The notes under the pieces: model-generated | Database searches by the model: none | What the model was told of the DNA's origin: nothing | What the model saw: the letters and a program-made list of their open reading frames with translations, nothing else | Program-made: the position numbers and the translations under genes | From: Bacteroidota bacterium | Lineage (GTDB): Bacteria; Bacteroidota; Bacteroidia; Bacteroidales; JAAUTT01 | Direction of reading: 5' to 3' | Length of the DNA stretch: 64,000 nucleotides | Assembly: GCA_030706405.1 (NCBI GenBank) | Contig: JAUZOO010000014.1 | Location: forward strand, 1 to 64,000 | Part shown: one piece after another, positions 1-8,546 of the stretch | Numbering within the stretch: the stretch's first letter is position 1 | Layout: each line of letters starts with the position of its first letter

Positions 1-2394
1 CCTGTAACTACCGGATTAATAACCATAGTCGATACCCGCAACAACATACAACAAGCCCTCGATAATACGGTTTATGGCACCTCTTCTCCCCGCAGCTATT
101 TCGTTACCCGTACCAATACCGGCGAAATAGGCTATAGCGACAATTCTTACCCCCAATCCTCCGACGGTACCATCGAATACCTTACCGTAACTTATTACGA
201 CTCCTATGGGTTCCCAAACCAGACCGCTTTTAACACCAGTGCCAATATCTCAAATTACACCGATAGCGACGTAACTTCGAACGGTTATTTCGACAACGTA
301 AAAGGACTGGTAACCGGCACCAAAACCAAAGTACTCGGCACTTCAACCTGGTTAACCGCTACCAACTATTACGATGACAATTATCGCGTTATCGAATCGC
401 TACGTGACCTGTACGACGGTTCCAACGGTAAAGAAATTGCAAGTACCCTCTACGACTTTGTAGGCAAAGTAAAACAAACCAAGCAAATCCAAAGCTTTGG
501 CAGCACTACCACAACCGTAGAAAAATGGCTAAACTACGACCATGCCGGACGACTCACCAAGACTGAACAGGCTATTAATGGGCTTAACAGAACAACAGTA
601 AACGACCTTACCTATAACGAAGTGGGGCAACTTGCCAACAAAAAGCTCGGAGGCAGTGCCCAAAATATCGATTACAAGTACAATATCCGAGGTTGGCTTA
701 CCCAGATTAACGACCCTGATAATATCGACAATAACAGGTTATTTGGGATGAAACTTCTTTATGATGTCCCCGATGCCAGCATGGGGGGTAGCGCTCAATT
801 CAACGGTAACATCTCCGGTATGATCTGGAACAGCACCCAAAAGACCAAACAAGGATACGCCTTTACCTACGATGCACTGAACCGTCTTAACAGCAGCGAT
901 TATAAAACCAACAACGGCAGCGCATGGAGCGAAAGTACGGCCTATGAAGAAAAGGGCATCACCTATGATGTCAATGGAAATATAAACACCCTGGTACGTA
1001 CCGACCAGGCAGGAAGTAACCTTGCCAATTATACATACAACTATAATGGCAACCAGCTACAAAGTCTAACCGGCATCGGCTCTACTTATACTTATGATGG
1101 CAATGGAAACATGACCACCGACGGCCTACGTAGTTTTTCCGTAAGCTACAACCCGTTAAATTTGCCTGAAACCATCAGCAAGGGAAGTGAAAATATTTCG
1201 TACATTTACTCGGCAACTGGCGAAAAACTGGCCAAACGAATGAAAAACAATACTTATCAATATTATGCAGGTGGTTTTGTTTACAACGATGACAAATCGT
1301 TGAACTATTTTGCCTTTGACGAAGGACGTGTAAAAAAAGTATCTTCATCCTTTAGCTACGAATACCACCTCAAGGACCACTTGGGCAATACCCGGGTTGC
1401 TTTTGAGCCAAGCAGTAGCAGCACCAATACCTTACAGGTTGCCGACTACTATCCGTTTGGAAGCTCGTTTACTCCCGTAAACCCAAATAATGATAACAAA
1501 TACCTGTACAACGGCAAGGAAAAACAGGACGACGTTTTAGGTGGCACTAATCTGGATTGGTATGATTATGGGGCAAGGTTTTATGATGCGCAGATTGGGA
1601 GATGGACGACTATTGATCCGTTAGCTGAAAAATATTCTTCTATTTCTCCCTTTGTTTATTGTGCTAATAATCCAATTATATTCATCGATCCAAATGGAAT
1701 GGAGTTTACAGGAGATGTTGATGCTGTTAATTCTTTGGAAAAAGATGCAAAGGATAAGGTTGATTCAGAGAAAAAAGCACAAGCTAGATTGCGTGCTAGA
1801 GCAGAAAAGAGGGCTGCAAAAGGCAAGAGCACGGCTAATATTGAGAAACGAATAGCTAAATCAGAATTTAGGGAAGAGCAATATCAGAGTACTATTAACG
1901 AAATAGGAGAAATGCGATCATCTGAAACTGTATATAACGTTAATACAAATTTTTCATCTAGTGATAGTGATGGGGATACTAAATATGCAGGAAAAAATGC
2001 TGATGGAAAAAATGTCGTTAATATAAGTGTTTCGCAATCTTACGCACAAGCAGGAGGGCTTGCTCATGAATTAGTTCATGGGTATCAGTTTGAGAAAGGT
2101 CAAATTGATTTTAGTCCGTCAGGTTCTCCTGGAGTATTGTATGATATAACAGATGAAATTAGTGCTTATCAGCGTCAATTTGCATTTACTAATAATTCCG
2201 CAATGTATAAAGTAAATGAATCATATGTAAGGGGGCTAACTAATGCTAGTGGGTCAAAATTATATAACGGATTACCCATTGGTCCATTAAATATAAATAC
2301 AAGTTGGTCTTTGATACAATATTGCCATACTGGGAAATTAAGCCCAATTTTAACCCCTTATGGAAATTTACAATTACCCTATATTCATAAATAA
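1..2394 (+). CDS. RHS/YD-repeat protein with metallopeptidase-like C-terminal tip (5' end outside window)
   Basis: The frame is open from base 1 to the TAA at 2392, so this is the last 797 residues of a longer protein. Many YD-type repeats are visible (for example TYDVNGNI and YTYDGNGNMT), followed by the RHS core end signature with YDYGARFYD, GRWTTIDPLAE and DPNGM (about 1564-1701). RHS proteins are large shells that carry a variable C-terminal toxin. The roughly 230-residue tip after DPNGM contains HELVH (2065-2079) and, about 26 residues later, DEISAYQR, a layout like zincin peptidases of the NleD/M91 kind (two His, a catalytic Glu, then a third acidic ligand). The tip is visibly more AT-rich than the shell, as expected for tip exchange. 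A lipoprotein gene starts one base after the stop. The peptidase call is inference from motifs; the RHS call is firm. Secretion route is not visible here. Confidence 0.85.
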   Translation, partial: PVTTGLITIVDTRNNIQQALDNTVYGTSSPRSYFVTRTNTGEIGYSDNSYPQSSDGTIEYLTVTYYDSYGFPNQTAFNTSANISNYTDSDVTSNGYFDNVKGLVTGTKTKVLGTSTWLTATNYYDDNYRVIESLRDLYDGSNGKEIASTLYDFVGKVKQTKQIQSFGSTTTTVEKWLNYDHAGRLTKTEQAINGLNRTTVNDLTYNEVGQLANKKLGGSAQNIDYKYNIRGWLTQINDPDNIDNNRLFGMKLLYDVPDASMGGSAQFNGNISGMIWNSTQKTKQGYAFTYDALNRLNSSDYKTNNGSAWSESTAYEEKGITYDVNGNINTLVRTDQAGSNLANYTYNYNGNQLQSLTGIGSTYTYDGNGNMTTDGLRSFSVSYNPLNLPETISKGSENISYIYSATGEKLAKRMKNNTYQYYAGGFVYNDDKSLNYFAFDEGRVKKVSSSFSYEYHLKDHLGNTRVAFEPSSSSTNTLQVADYYPFGSSFTPVNPNNDNKYLYNGKEKQDDVLGGTNLDWYDYGARFYDAQIGRWTTIDPLAEKYSSISPFVYCANNPIIFIDPNGMEFTGDVDAVNSLEKDAKDKVDSEKKAQARLRARAEKRAAKGKSTANIEKRIAKSEFREEQYQSTINEIGEMRSSETVYNVNTNFSSSDSDGDTKYAGKNADGKNVVNISVSQSYAQAGGLAHELVHGYQFEKGQIDFSPSGSPGVLYDITDEISAYQRQFAFTNNSAMYKVNESYVRGLTNASGSKLYNGLPIGPLNINTSWSLIQYCHTGKLSPILTPYGNLQLPYIHK

Positions 2395-2395
2395 A

Positions 2396-2782
2396 ATGCA
2401 TAAATTATTTATTCCACTTTTAAGTTTTGTAATATTTTATAGCTGCGTTCCTGTGAAGCTTTCCATTAGTGATTTTGAAGGGCAAGAATATGTTTGTGAT
2501 TTAGGTAGAATGGTTGGACGGAGTATTATAAAATTTGAGAAAAAGACTTTTCTATATTCGGAAAGGGATAGTTTGTTTTTAGGTGAAGGGAAATGGAACT
2601 TTTCAGAAGATAAAAAGAGATTGATTCTAACTGGGAAAATTAGCAACAAGCATCAAAGTCCTGTAATGACAATAAACAAGGGACTAAATCTTGAGTTAAT
2701 TATCAAAGGAAAATGCAAACTTGTTGGAGATAGTAAGGTTTTTATAAGAAAATGTTCCCCTAAGCTCGGCGAAAAGTTCTAA
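2396..2782 (+). CDS. Small lipoprotein, candidate immunity protein for the RHS tip
   Basis: This encodes 128 residues starting at the ATG at 2396, one base after the RHS stop. An upstream in-frame start at 2360 would lie inside the RHS gene and would spoil the signal peptide. The N-terminus is a lipoprotein signal: MHK, a hydrophobic stretch, then FYSC as lipobox with Cys about residue 17. The mature part is mostly predicted beta (YVCDLGRMVG, FLGEGKWNFSEDKKRLILTG), resembling small lipocalin-like Bacteroidota lipoproteins, but I do not recognise a named family. Its tight coupling to a toxin-tip gene and similar AT-rich composition suggest a cognate immunity protein, placed in the periplasm or on the outer membrane. 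That role is inferred from position only. Confidence 0.65.
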   Translation: MHKLFIPLLSFVIFYSCVPVKLSISDFEGQEYVCDLGRMVGRSIIKFEKKTFLYSERDSLFLGEGKWNFSEDKKRLILTGKISNKHQSPVMTINKGLNLELIIKGKCKLVGDSKVFIRKCSPKLGEKF

Positions 2783-2862
2783 AACGGAGCAACGCTAAGC
2801 GGTCATTTGTAATGCCGCTTGAAACATGCCTGTTTTGTAAACCGACAAAAGGATAAAATAAG

Positions 2863-2887
2863 AAAACCGGGGCAACCCGGTTTTTCT
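2863..2887. terminator. Bidirectional rho-independent terminator
   Basis: Inverted repeat AAAACCGGG / CCCGGTTTT with a four-base loop, flanked by A and T runs. It lies between the convergent lipoprotein gene and XRE regulator gene and could serve both. Confidence 0.8.
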
Positions 2888-3257
2888 ATTTTACAGCAAA
2901 AGCTTTTTTAGCTTTTACATTTTGTATAAGATTATCAATGGTATATAGAATACAATGCTTGTCATCTTCCGGCAGGTCGTTAATGTCGTTTAAACGCTGC
3001 AACATTACAGGGTCTTTAAAAAGGTTAGCCTGTTCGGTCTCTTTTAATAAATAACCCACCGTAGTATCAATCAGTTTAGCAATTTTTTTAGCCGCTTCGA
3101 TGCTTGGCAACATCTCATCGCGTTCATATTTACCGATAACAGAATAAGAAGTATTAAGAAGCTTTGCCAGTTCCTTTTGAGAAAGACCTTTAGCCTCCCT
3201 GCATTCCCTCCGCTGAGCGAAGACTAAGATTAGGTTACGAAGCTGCTCGGCGAATGT
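2886..3257 (-). pseudogene. XRE-family HTH regulator with damaged 5' end
   Basis: Reading the minus strand from about 3257 gives TFAEQLRNL, then GLSQKELAKLLNTSYSVIG and KYERDEMLPSIEAAKKIAKL, an XRE/Cro helix-turn-helix, followed by a short tail ending at the TAG at 2886. Two things are wrong. No ATG, GTG or TTG occurs in this frame between the stop at 3297-3299 and the HTH; the first ATG (3113) lies inside the HTH. Also, about ten extra residues (ILVFAQRREC, roughly 3187-3231) separate FAEQLRNL from REAKGLSQ, where the family normally runs straight through. The inserted DNA includes TTCGCTCAGCGGAGGG, similar to a sequence at 3482-3498. I read this as a regulator inactivated by a short insertion or rearrangement; a rare start codon or assembly error are alternatives. 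Confidence 0.6.
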
Positions 3258-3300
3258 CTGTGACTTCGTCGGGCTGTGTACCGGTCTGCTGACCGGTTAA

Positions 3301-3388
3301 TTAAAATACCGCTTTTGCAATTATAACGTAAAAGCGGTATTTTGCGTTTATGTCAACCGGCTATCAAATACGTGATCAATTCGCATTA
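3301..3388 (+). repeat. Structured intergenic repeat, copy 1 (hairpin plus conserved 18-mer)
   Basis: A stem of 14-bp arms (AAAATACCGCTTTT at 3303-3316, AAAAGCGGTATTTT at 3330-3343) is followed 20 bases later by ATCAAATACGTGATCAAT (3363-3380). A second copy in inverted orientation lies at 33869-33956 with the same order, the same 18-mer, and stem changes that keep both arms complementary. It sits just upstream of the damaged XRE gene. Confidence 0.75.
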
Positions 3389-3610
3389 TTTATCGTACAT
3401 AAATTGGAAAATATATTTTTAAAGCGGAGTGGGTGCAGTCAGGAGGCTGCCGTTTAGAACGACGAAGTTACGCTTCGCTAAACTTCGCCGAGCGGGGGTA
3501 AATTCGAACGATGTTAACTGACAGTTTCTGGTTTCGGACGTACCTTTCTCAAAATCGACACCTCCGGCCCAGTTGTTTTTAGATATTTCAGGACTACCTT
3601 GTTTTAATAA
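3389..3610. other. Gene-free stretch without recognised function
   Basis: No ORF with convincing protein features was found here. The segment 3455-3500 holds a GC-richer patch with short inverted matches to the region around 3205-3250 inside the XRE remnant, suggesting past rearrangement. Nothing else stands out. Confidence 0.4.
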
Positions 3611-3641
3611 AAAAGCCATCCGGTTTCCCGAGATGGCTTTT
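3611..3641 (-). terminator. Terminator of the RHH-like gene
   Basis: AAAAGCCATC and GATGGCTTTT form a 10-bp stem with an 11-base loop. On the minus strand the stem is followed by a T-rich run, about 25 bases after the end of the gene at 3666. Confidence 0.75.
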
Positions 3642-3665
3642 GATATATAAAGGGTTATGAATGAC

Positions 3666-3896
3666 TTAATAGTTTGGGAACAGTTTGAGCTGCGGATCTT
3701 CCCACAAGGTTGGGTAATCGTCGCTGAATTTTTGAAGAATGGCAGAGATAATGGTTTCGCGCATAAACTGCGATTTGTTGTCGATACGGTATTTCTGACA
3801 ATACTTGTCAATCGCAGTTAACTCCTTATTGTTAAATTTAATAACTTTCCGGTTAACACGTTTTAGATCGGGTTCTCTATGGTATCTTCGTTTCAC
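3666..3896 (-). CDS. Small basic protein, ribbon-helix-helix-like
   Basis: This encodes 76 residues starting at GTG (3894-3896). The N-terminus is very basic (MKRRYHREPDLKRVNRKV), followed by IKFNNKELTAIDKYCQKY and NKSQFMRETIISAIL. A beta strand then two helices is the layout of RHH/CopG-type DNA-binding proteins and of small mobilisation proteins. I do not recognise a named family. It stands alone with its own terminator. A role as a small transcriptional or mobilisation accessory protein is inference from fold pattern. Confidence 0.6.
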   Translation of the reverse strand: MKRRYHREPDLKRVNRKVIKFNNKELTAIDKYCQKYRIDNKSQFMRETIISAILQKFSDDYPTLWEDPQLKLFPNY

Positions 3897-3998
3897 GCTT
3901 TGCTAATGTTTTGTACCGCTTAATACTACCCGCAAGATGGGGATTTTTGAAGAAAAATAAAACTATATTTCAACAACTTATTAACAGGTTATCAACAG

Positions 3999-5456
3999 CT
4001 AGTTTTTCGTATTCCATGCGGCTTGACGCAACATTTTAACCATTTTATTAACAGGCAGAATACCTGTAATTAACGATAGCAAACCAACAGTAAATGCGGT
4101 GCCGATAAAGTGGATTTCCCACGGATAAGCTACCAACGAGATAAACATTGTTGCTAAAGCAGATATCATTATAAATCCTAAGTAGCGGGTTATCTCGCCT
4201 AAACTTATTTTTACTTTAACAAGTTTGAACGAAAGTACAACCTGGCAAATGGCAGCTAAAAGCTGTGTTGTAAGGCTTGCGATGGCTGCTCCCACGGCTT
4301 TGTAGGCCGGAATCAGGAGAAGATTAAGCCCGATGTTGATAACAACTGCCACTACGGCCATGTAGTTGAGCTGTTTGAGGTTTCCGTTGGCCGTTAGGAG
4401 TGTCCCGAAAATATAAGTAGTCGATATGGGAATAAGCACAAGGATAAGCACAGAGAATACCTGTGCCGAATATTGGTTGTCGTGTTTATAAATTAAATCA
4501 ATCAAGGAACCGCTGTTTCCATAACAACTGAAACTAAGGGCTGTTGAAAAGATGAGAATAAGCGAAAATCCCAGCTTAACCAACGAGCTGATGTCTTCCT
4601 TGCTGGCCAGAAGGCGCGAAAACATCGGGAGCAGCAGCGTGGGGAAAAGAAATGCAAACATCGAAGCTGCATCCAGAATGCGGAACGACTGAGCATAGAT
4701 GCCGGCCTGCACTTTTCCGTCCGGAAGAAGACGCTCCAGCATCACGCCGTCAATGCGGGTATAGGTAGCCATCAGAAAAACGAGCAATGCATACGGAAGG
4801 CTTTGTTGGATAATCTTTCGGGCATATTCACTGTCAAAAGAAATTGAAAAACCTGAAGTTTTAAATTTTACCACCAAAGCAAGAATAACCGCAGCTAATG
4901 AATATCCGGCTAATTGAATGTACGCGAACCATTCGATCCGGAAAGGCTGGTTGATTACGTTTCCCCAAAGGATTACACTGCTAATTGCAATCATGATTCC
5001 CCTGTCGAGCACAGACATCAGGCTATCGGTGGTGTAATGCTGCAAACCACTCAGGTTCGAGCGCAGGTAAAGTACAAACGATGCCAAGAACTGGTTGATA
5101 ACCAAAATAAGCAACATCCACAGTTGTCGTTTTTCGTAACCCACCAGCAAGGCTGCAGTCAGCGTAACCGCACCGTACAAAAAAGCCAGCAAAAGCCGTA
5201 CAATGACAATGTTGAAATAGTACTGTTTGAATAGCCCCGGCTCGCGGGCAAGGCTCCGGTTGTTGAAATTGGTAATTCCCAGATCAAGAAAAATATTGAA
5301 CAGCAGGGAGAAGTTAAGCAAGGAGAAGTAAAAACCGTATTCGCCGGAGCCTGTAAGGTTTTGAACGGTACACTCGATGCCAAACACCCAGAACGGCTTA
5401 ACAAGAAGGTTTAGAATAACGAGCAGGCAAAGATTAATGAGAAACTTCTTTTTCAA
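3999..5456 (-). CDS. MOP-superfamily polysaccharide flippase (Wzx-like)
   Basis: This is a 485-residue integral membrane protein with about 12-14 hydrophobic segments and short charged loops. An early motif FNIFLDLGITNFNNRSLAR resembles the conserved region of Wzx/RfbX lipid-linked oligosaccharide flippases, which move undecaprenyl-linked sugar units across the inner membrane. The length fits the family (about 430-500). The frame has no ATG before the first membrane segment, so a TTG at 5454-5456 is the likely start. No adjacent glycan gene cluster is present; the nearby GT39-like transferase may share a pathway. The exact substrate cannot be told. Confidence 0.8.
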   Translation of the reverse strand: MKKKFLINLCLLVILNLLVKPFWVFGIECTVQNLTGSGEYGFYFSLLNFSLLFNIFLDLGITNFNNRSLAREPGLFKQYYFNIVIVRLLLAFLYGAVTLTAALLVGYEKRQLWMLLILVINQFLASFVLYLRSNLSGLQHYTTDSLMSVLDRGIMIAISSVILWGNVINQPFRIEWFAYIQLAGYSLAAVILALVVKFKTSGFSISFDSEYARKIIQQSLPYALLVFLMATYTRIDGVMLERLLPDGKVQAGIYAQSFRILDAASMFAFLFPTLLLPMFSRLLASKEDISSLVKLGFSLILIFSTALSFSCYGNSGSLIDLIYKHDNQYSAQVFSVLILVLIPISTTYIFGTLLTANGNLKQLNYMAVVAVVINIGLNLLLIPAYKAVGAAIASLTTQLLAAICQVVLSFKLVKVKISLGEITRYLGFIMISALATMFISLVAYPWEIHFIGTAFTVGLLSLITGILPVNKMVKMLRQAAWNTKN

Positions 5457-5540
5457 TTGGCCGGGGAATGGTTACTTTACAAATGTATAAATATAAGATA
5501 TACGTACGCAGTACAGGTTACTGAGATATGATGTTTAAAC

Positions 5541-6185
5541 ATGACTGACTTAATTACAAAGACTGCCGATTACGTTCGGGAGCAGCTTAAGGGCGAGGCG
5601 ACCGGTCACGACTGGTGGCATACGTGCCGGGTGTGGAAGATGTCGGTTCGGTTGGCCGAAAAGGAAGGTGCAGATATGACGGTGATACAGTTGGCCGCTC
5701 TGTTGCACGATATAGCCGATTGGAAATTCTCGGATGGCGACGACACCAAAGGCGAACGCATTGCTCACCAGTGGCTCGAATCATTAAATACGGACAATGC
5801 CCTGATTGGTCATGTTTGCCGGATTATCCATGACATTTCGTTTAAGGGAGCAGGTGTTTCCTCAAAAATGGAAACCATCGAAGGGAAAGTGGTTCAGGAT
5901 GCCGACCGGCTCGATGCGCTTGGCGCCATAGGCATAGCACGTACCTTTGCCTACGGTGGCTATAAGGGACGCGAAATTTATAATCCGGAGATAAAGCCGG
6001 AACATCATCAGTCGTTTGAGCAATATAAGGCCAGTCAAAGCCACACGATCAATCACTTTTACGAGAAGCTTTTGTTGCTCAAAGACCGGATGAATACCTC
6101 TTCGGCCCGCAAAATAGCCGAGGAACGCCATCAATTCCTGGAAACATTTCTGGCTCAGTTTATGGACGAGTGGGAGTGCCGTTAA
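5541..6185 (+). CDS. HD-domain metal-dependent phosphohydrolase
   Basis: The protein has 214 residues. The HD-superfamily metal ligands are visible: an early H with HDWWHTCRVW, then LAALLHDIADWKF (the HD pair), and a later QDADRLDALGAIGIART that supplies the last Asp. This matches the YedJ/YpgQ-type HD hydrolases, which cleave phosphate from nucleotides or related compounds in the cytoplasm; the substrate is not predictable. The gene is divergent from the flippase gene and overlaps the stop of the convergent HAD gene by four bases. Confidence 0.85.
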   Translation: MTDLITKTADYVREQLKGEATGHDWWHTCRVWKMSVRLAEKEGADMTVIQLAALLHDIADWKFSDGDDTKGERIAHQWLESLNTDNALIGHVCRIIHDISFKGAGVSSKMETIEGKVVQDADRLDALGAIGIARTFAYGGYKGREIYNPEIKPEHHQSFEQYKASQSHTINHFYEKLLLLKDRMNTSSARKIAEERHQFLETFLAQFMDEWECR

Positions 6186-6766
6186 TAATACTGACGTACA
6201 TCGGTAATTACCATCCCTGCAGTACGAGCGGCTTCCATTCCTTTTTCTCCGTCTTCGAAAACCTGACAGGCCTCGGGTTCAATGCCCATCAATTCGGCAC
6301 ACTTCAGAAAAGTGTCGGGTTCGGGTTTATGGCGGGTTACATCGTCGGCAGTGACAATAACGTCGAAATAATCCCTCATACCAATGGCTTCGAGAATTAG
6401 TCCCGAGCTGCGTTTACCGCCGCCAGTGCCAATGCTCATGGGGATTTTACCAAAGTTTTCTTTCACAAACTGCGCCACTTTTTCAACCGGTTTAATGGTA
6501 TGTGCCAGTTTGTAAAAGTGAGCTTGTTTCATGTGCATGATATCGTCAACCGAAAGGCTGCAACCGCTGTCCTGCTTAATGTATTCGGCAAATCGGCGGG
6601 TTGGCATTCCGGTCATCTTAATCATTATATCAAGCGGGAACTTGTAATTGAATGTTTTGCAGGTCTCCTCCCAACAGTGTATGTGTACGGGAATTGAGTC
6701 AGCCAGGGTCCCATCCAAATCAAAAATCAACCCTTTGACCCCGGGTTCTACTTCTGGATAAATCAT
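6182..6766 (-). CDS. HAD-superfamily sugar-phosphate phosphatase/phosphoglucomutase-like
   Basis: The protein has 194 residues with all HAD motifs: IFDLDGTLADS near the N-terminus (nucleophile Asp and acid/base Asp), GTGGGKRS (motif II), and KPEPDTF followed by FEDGEKGMEAA (motifs III and IV). The helical cap lies between motifs I and II, as in subfamily IA beta-phosphoglucomutase-like enzymes. Likely cytosolic dephosphorylation or isomerisation of a small sugar phosphate. Start is the ATG at 6764-6766. Confidence 0.88.
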   Translation of the reverse strand: MIYPEVEPGVKGLIFDLDGTLADSIPVHIHCWEETCKTFNYKFPLDIMIKMTGMPTRRFAEYIKQDSGCSLSVDDIMHMKQAHFYKLAHTIKPVEKVAQFVKENFGKIPMSIGTGGGKRSSGLILEAIGMRDYFDVIVTADDVTRHKPEPDTFLKCAELMGIEPEACQVFEDGEKGMEAARTAGMVITDVRQYY

Positions 6767-6825
6767 TTTCTAATCCTATGAAAATTAGCTGGCAAAAATA
6801 ATCAATTCCGAAGTAAATTGCTAAC

Positions 6826-8409
6826 CTAAAATGTTTTGTAAATAAATACGGTTTCGTTTTTGTTGACAGGGTTGAGTTTATACAGCACTTTGTCGATAAA
6901 TCCCGGCTCGTATTTTTTTACAAACGCCAGCTTTGGGAAGCAAGGTTTCAGGTTATTGATTCGCTCGTCCAGACGTTTGTCGCCAATAAACAGTACGTAC
7001 TGAGGATATTTATCGGGATGAACGGTGAAATACCGGGCGGTATAGATGTCGTTATAATAATGTCCGGCTTCTCTTAATTTGCCAACATAGGATGAATCGG
7101 GCATTTCCGTTTTGTCGAGGTTGTAAATCGTCATCCATTTACCCGAATAGAAGTTAGGAAGCATCTGCACTCCATAGCGGTTCGAGTCTTCGGCAAGGAT
7201 ACGCTCAACTTTTCCTTTGTTATAGAAATAGTACATGGCCTCAATCCGTGATTTCTTGGAATAGGTGAGACTGAAAACAATCAGTAGCAGAATGTTTACC
7301 GACCAGAAAAATGCCCAGCAGCCTTTAAGAAGTTTTTGTTGTTTCTGCCAGAAGGAGGATTTGTCTGTCCATTCATTCCATCCAATAACGCCGAGCATGA
7401 TGAAAAATGGCAGGATAGGCAGGATGAACCGTTCCTGTTTGTTAGGGAAATAAACATGAAAAGCCAGAAACAGTAATGTGGGTAAAAACAGGAAGGTGTA
7501 TTTCTTCCAGGTATTTAAAAAGCCCCAGAAGAAGAACAGTCCGATAGGAGGCACAACCACTCCTGCCAGAACAAGAAAATACATTTCTGGACGGTCGGCT
7601 CCGTATTCGTATTTATGCTCGTTATTGTAGCGGATGTACTCGCCCAGTTCGGCAAACGGACGGTGCCAGACAAACATATCCACAATGCCCTGAATAGCCA
7701 GGATGGAAGCCACCACACCTACTCCAAAAGCAATGGTATTTTTGATGTTTCGTTTAAAAAGAAGATAAAGTCCCAACCCGAAGATGAAAACTGCTGTCTG
7801 AAAACGGATGGAAAATGCCAATCCTACAACCAGCCCCGCGAGGAGGTAATACCACAATTTGTCTTTTTTTGATTCGGCATTTAGAAGGATCCAAAAACCC
7901 ATAAACAGGAACGGGATGCAAGCTACCTCCATTAAGTTGCGGACACTTAAAAATGGCATGGCCCACAGCACGGCAAGCAACAACCCCGCCTGACGGGCAT
8001 TCTTTTTATTCGAGAGTTTTTCGGTAATCTTATACCCTAACACTACTACAATTAGCGAGAACAGTGCATGCAACAGCCGTACAAGTAACATCTTAATTTT
8101 AGGGTCGGCAATGCCCAGGAAATTGAACAAACTGAAAAGAAGGTAGTGCAGCCCAACATAAAAGAAGCTATGCCCCGAAGGGATGGGCGTAGCATTCGGG
8201 TTGGCGGCTATCTGACTTTTAGGGAGCCAGTCGTTATAATCGGTGCCATCGGCCCATGACTGCGAGGCTTCGATAACCAGAAAATGATCGTCGTGAAAGC
8301 CATAGCCCTGTGAAAAGAATGCAGCCAGAAGCCTTACAAATACGGCAATGATTATGATTGATTGAAGTGGTTTTTCGTTCCAGAGTTGTTTAATGATGGC
8401 TCTCGTCAT
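6826..8409 (-). CDS. GT39/ArnT-like membrane glycosyltransferase
   Basis: This is a 527-residue multi-pass protein. After the first membrane helix comes GFHDDHF, the acidic pair in the first periplasmic loop that is typical of GT-C glycosyltransferases using polyprenyl-phosphate sugars. About ten membrane helices follow, then a soluble C-terminal domain of about 130 residues. Such enzymes (PMT_2/ArnT/AglS-like) transfer a sugar to lipids or proteins on the outer face of the inner membrane. Substrate and acceptor are unknown. The next gene on the other strand encodes a lipid A deacylase-like protein, which hints at envelope lipid modification but is not proof. Confidence 0.8.
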   Translation of the reverse strand: MTRAIIKQLWNEKPLQSIIIIAVFVRLLAAFFSQGYGFHDDHFLVIEASQSWADGTDYNDWLPKSQIAANPNATPIPSGHSFFYVGLHYLLFSLFNFLGIADPKIKMLLVRLLHALFSLIVVVLGYKITEKLSNKKNARQAGLLLAVLWAMPFLSVRNLMEVACIPFLFMGFWILLNAESKKDKLWYYLLAGLVVGLAFSIRFQTAVFIFGLGLYLLFKRNIKNTIAFGVGVVASILAIQGIVDMFVWHRPFAELGEYIRYNNEHKYEYGADRPEMYFLVLAGVVVPPIGLFFFWGFLNTWKKYTFLFLPTLLFLAFHVYFPNKQERFILPILPFFIMLGVIGWNEWTDKSSFWQKQQKLLKGCWAFFWSVNILLLIVFSLTYSKKSRIEAMYYFYNKGKVERILAEDSNRYGVQMLPNFYSGKWMTIYNLDKTEMPDSSYVGKLREAGHYYNDIYTARYFTVHPDKYPQYVLFIGDKRLDERINNLKPCFPKLAFVKKYEPGFIDKVLYKLNPVNKNETVFIYKTF

Positions 8410-8546
8410 GGTTATCGTATTTTCGTCAAAGTAAATACAAATCTTTTTATGAACCGTGTTCCGGTCTTAAACTAATTTCTTGTTTACTTTGTAACGTTCA
8501 ATAATGATGGTTTATTACTTCTTTGTAATTATCTAGTTTCAGGTAA

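Noticed and set aside
3419-3811. Minus-strand open frame of 130 codons across 3419-3811
   Set aside because: It overlaps the RHH-like gene in another frame, crosses its terminator, and shows no protein-like composition.
3978-3997. Two DnaA-box-like sequences (TTATTAACA, TTATCAACA) 11 bases apart
   Set aside because: Each has a mismatch at a key position, there is no AT-rich unwinding region or replication gene nearby, and two weak matches are expected by chance in AT-rich DNA.
5587-5833. Small open frames overlapping the HD-domain gene on both strands
   Set aside because: They lie fully inside a well-supported gene and have no independent signals.
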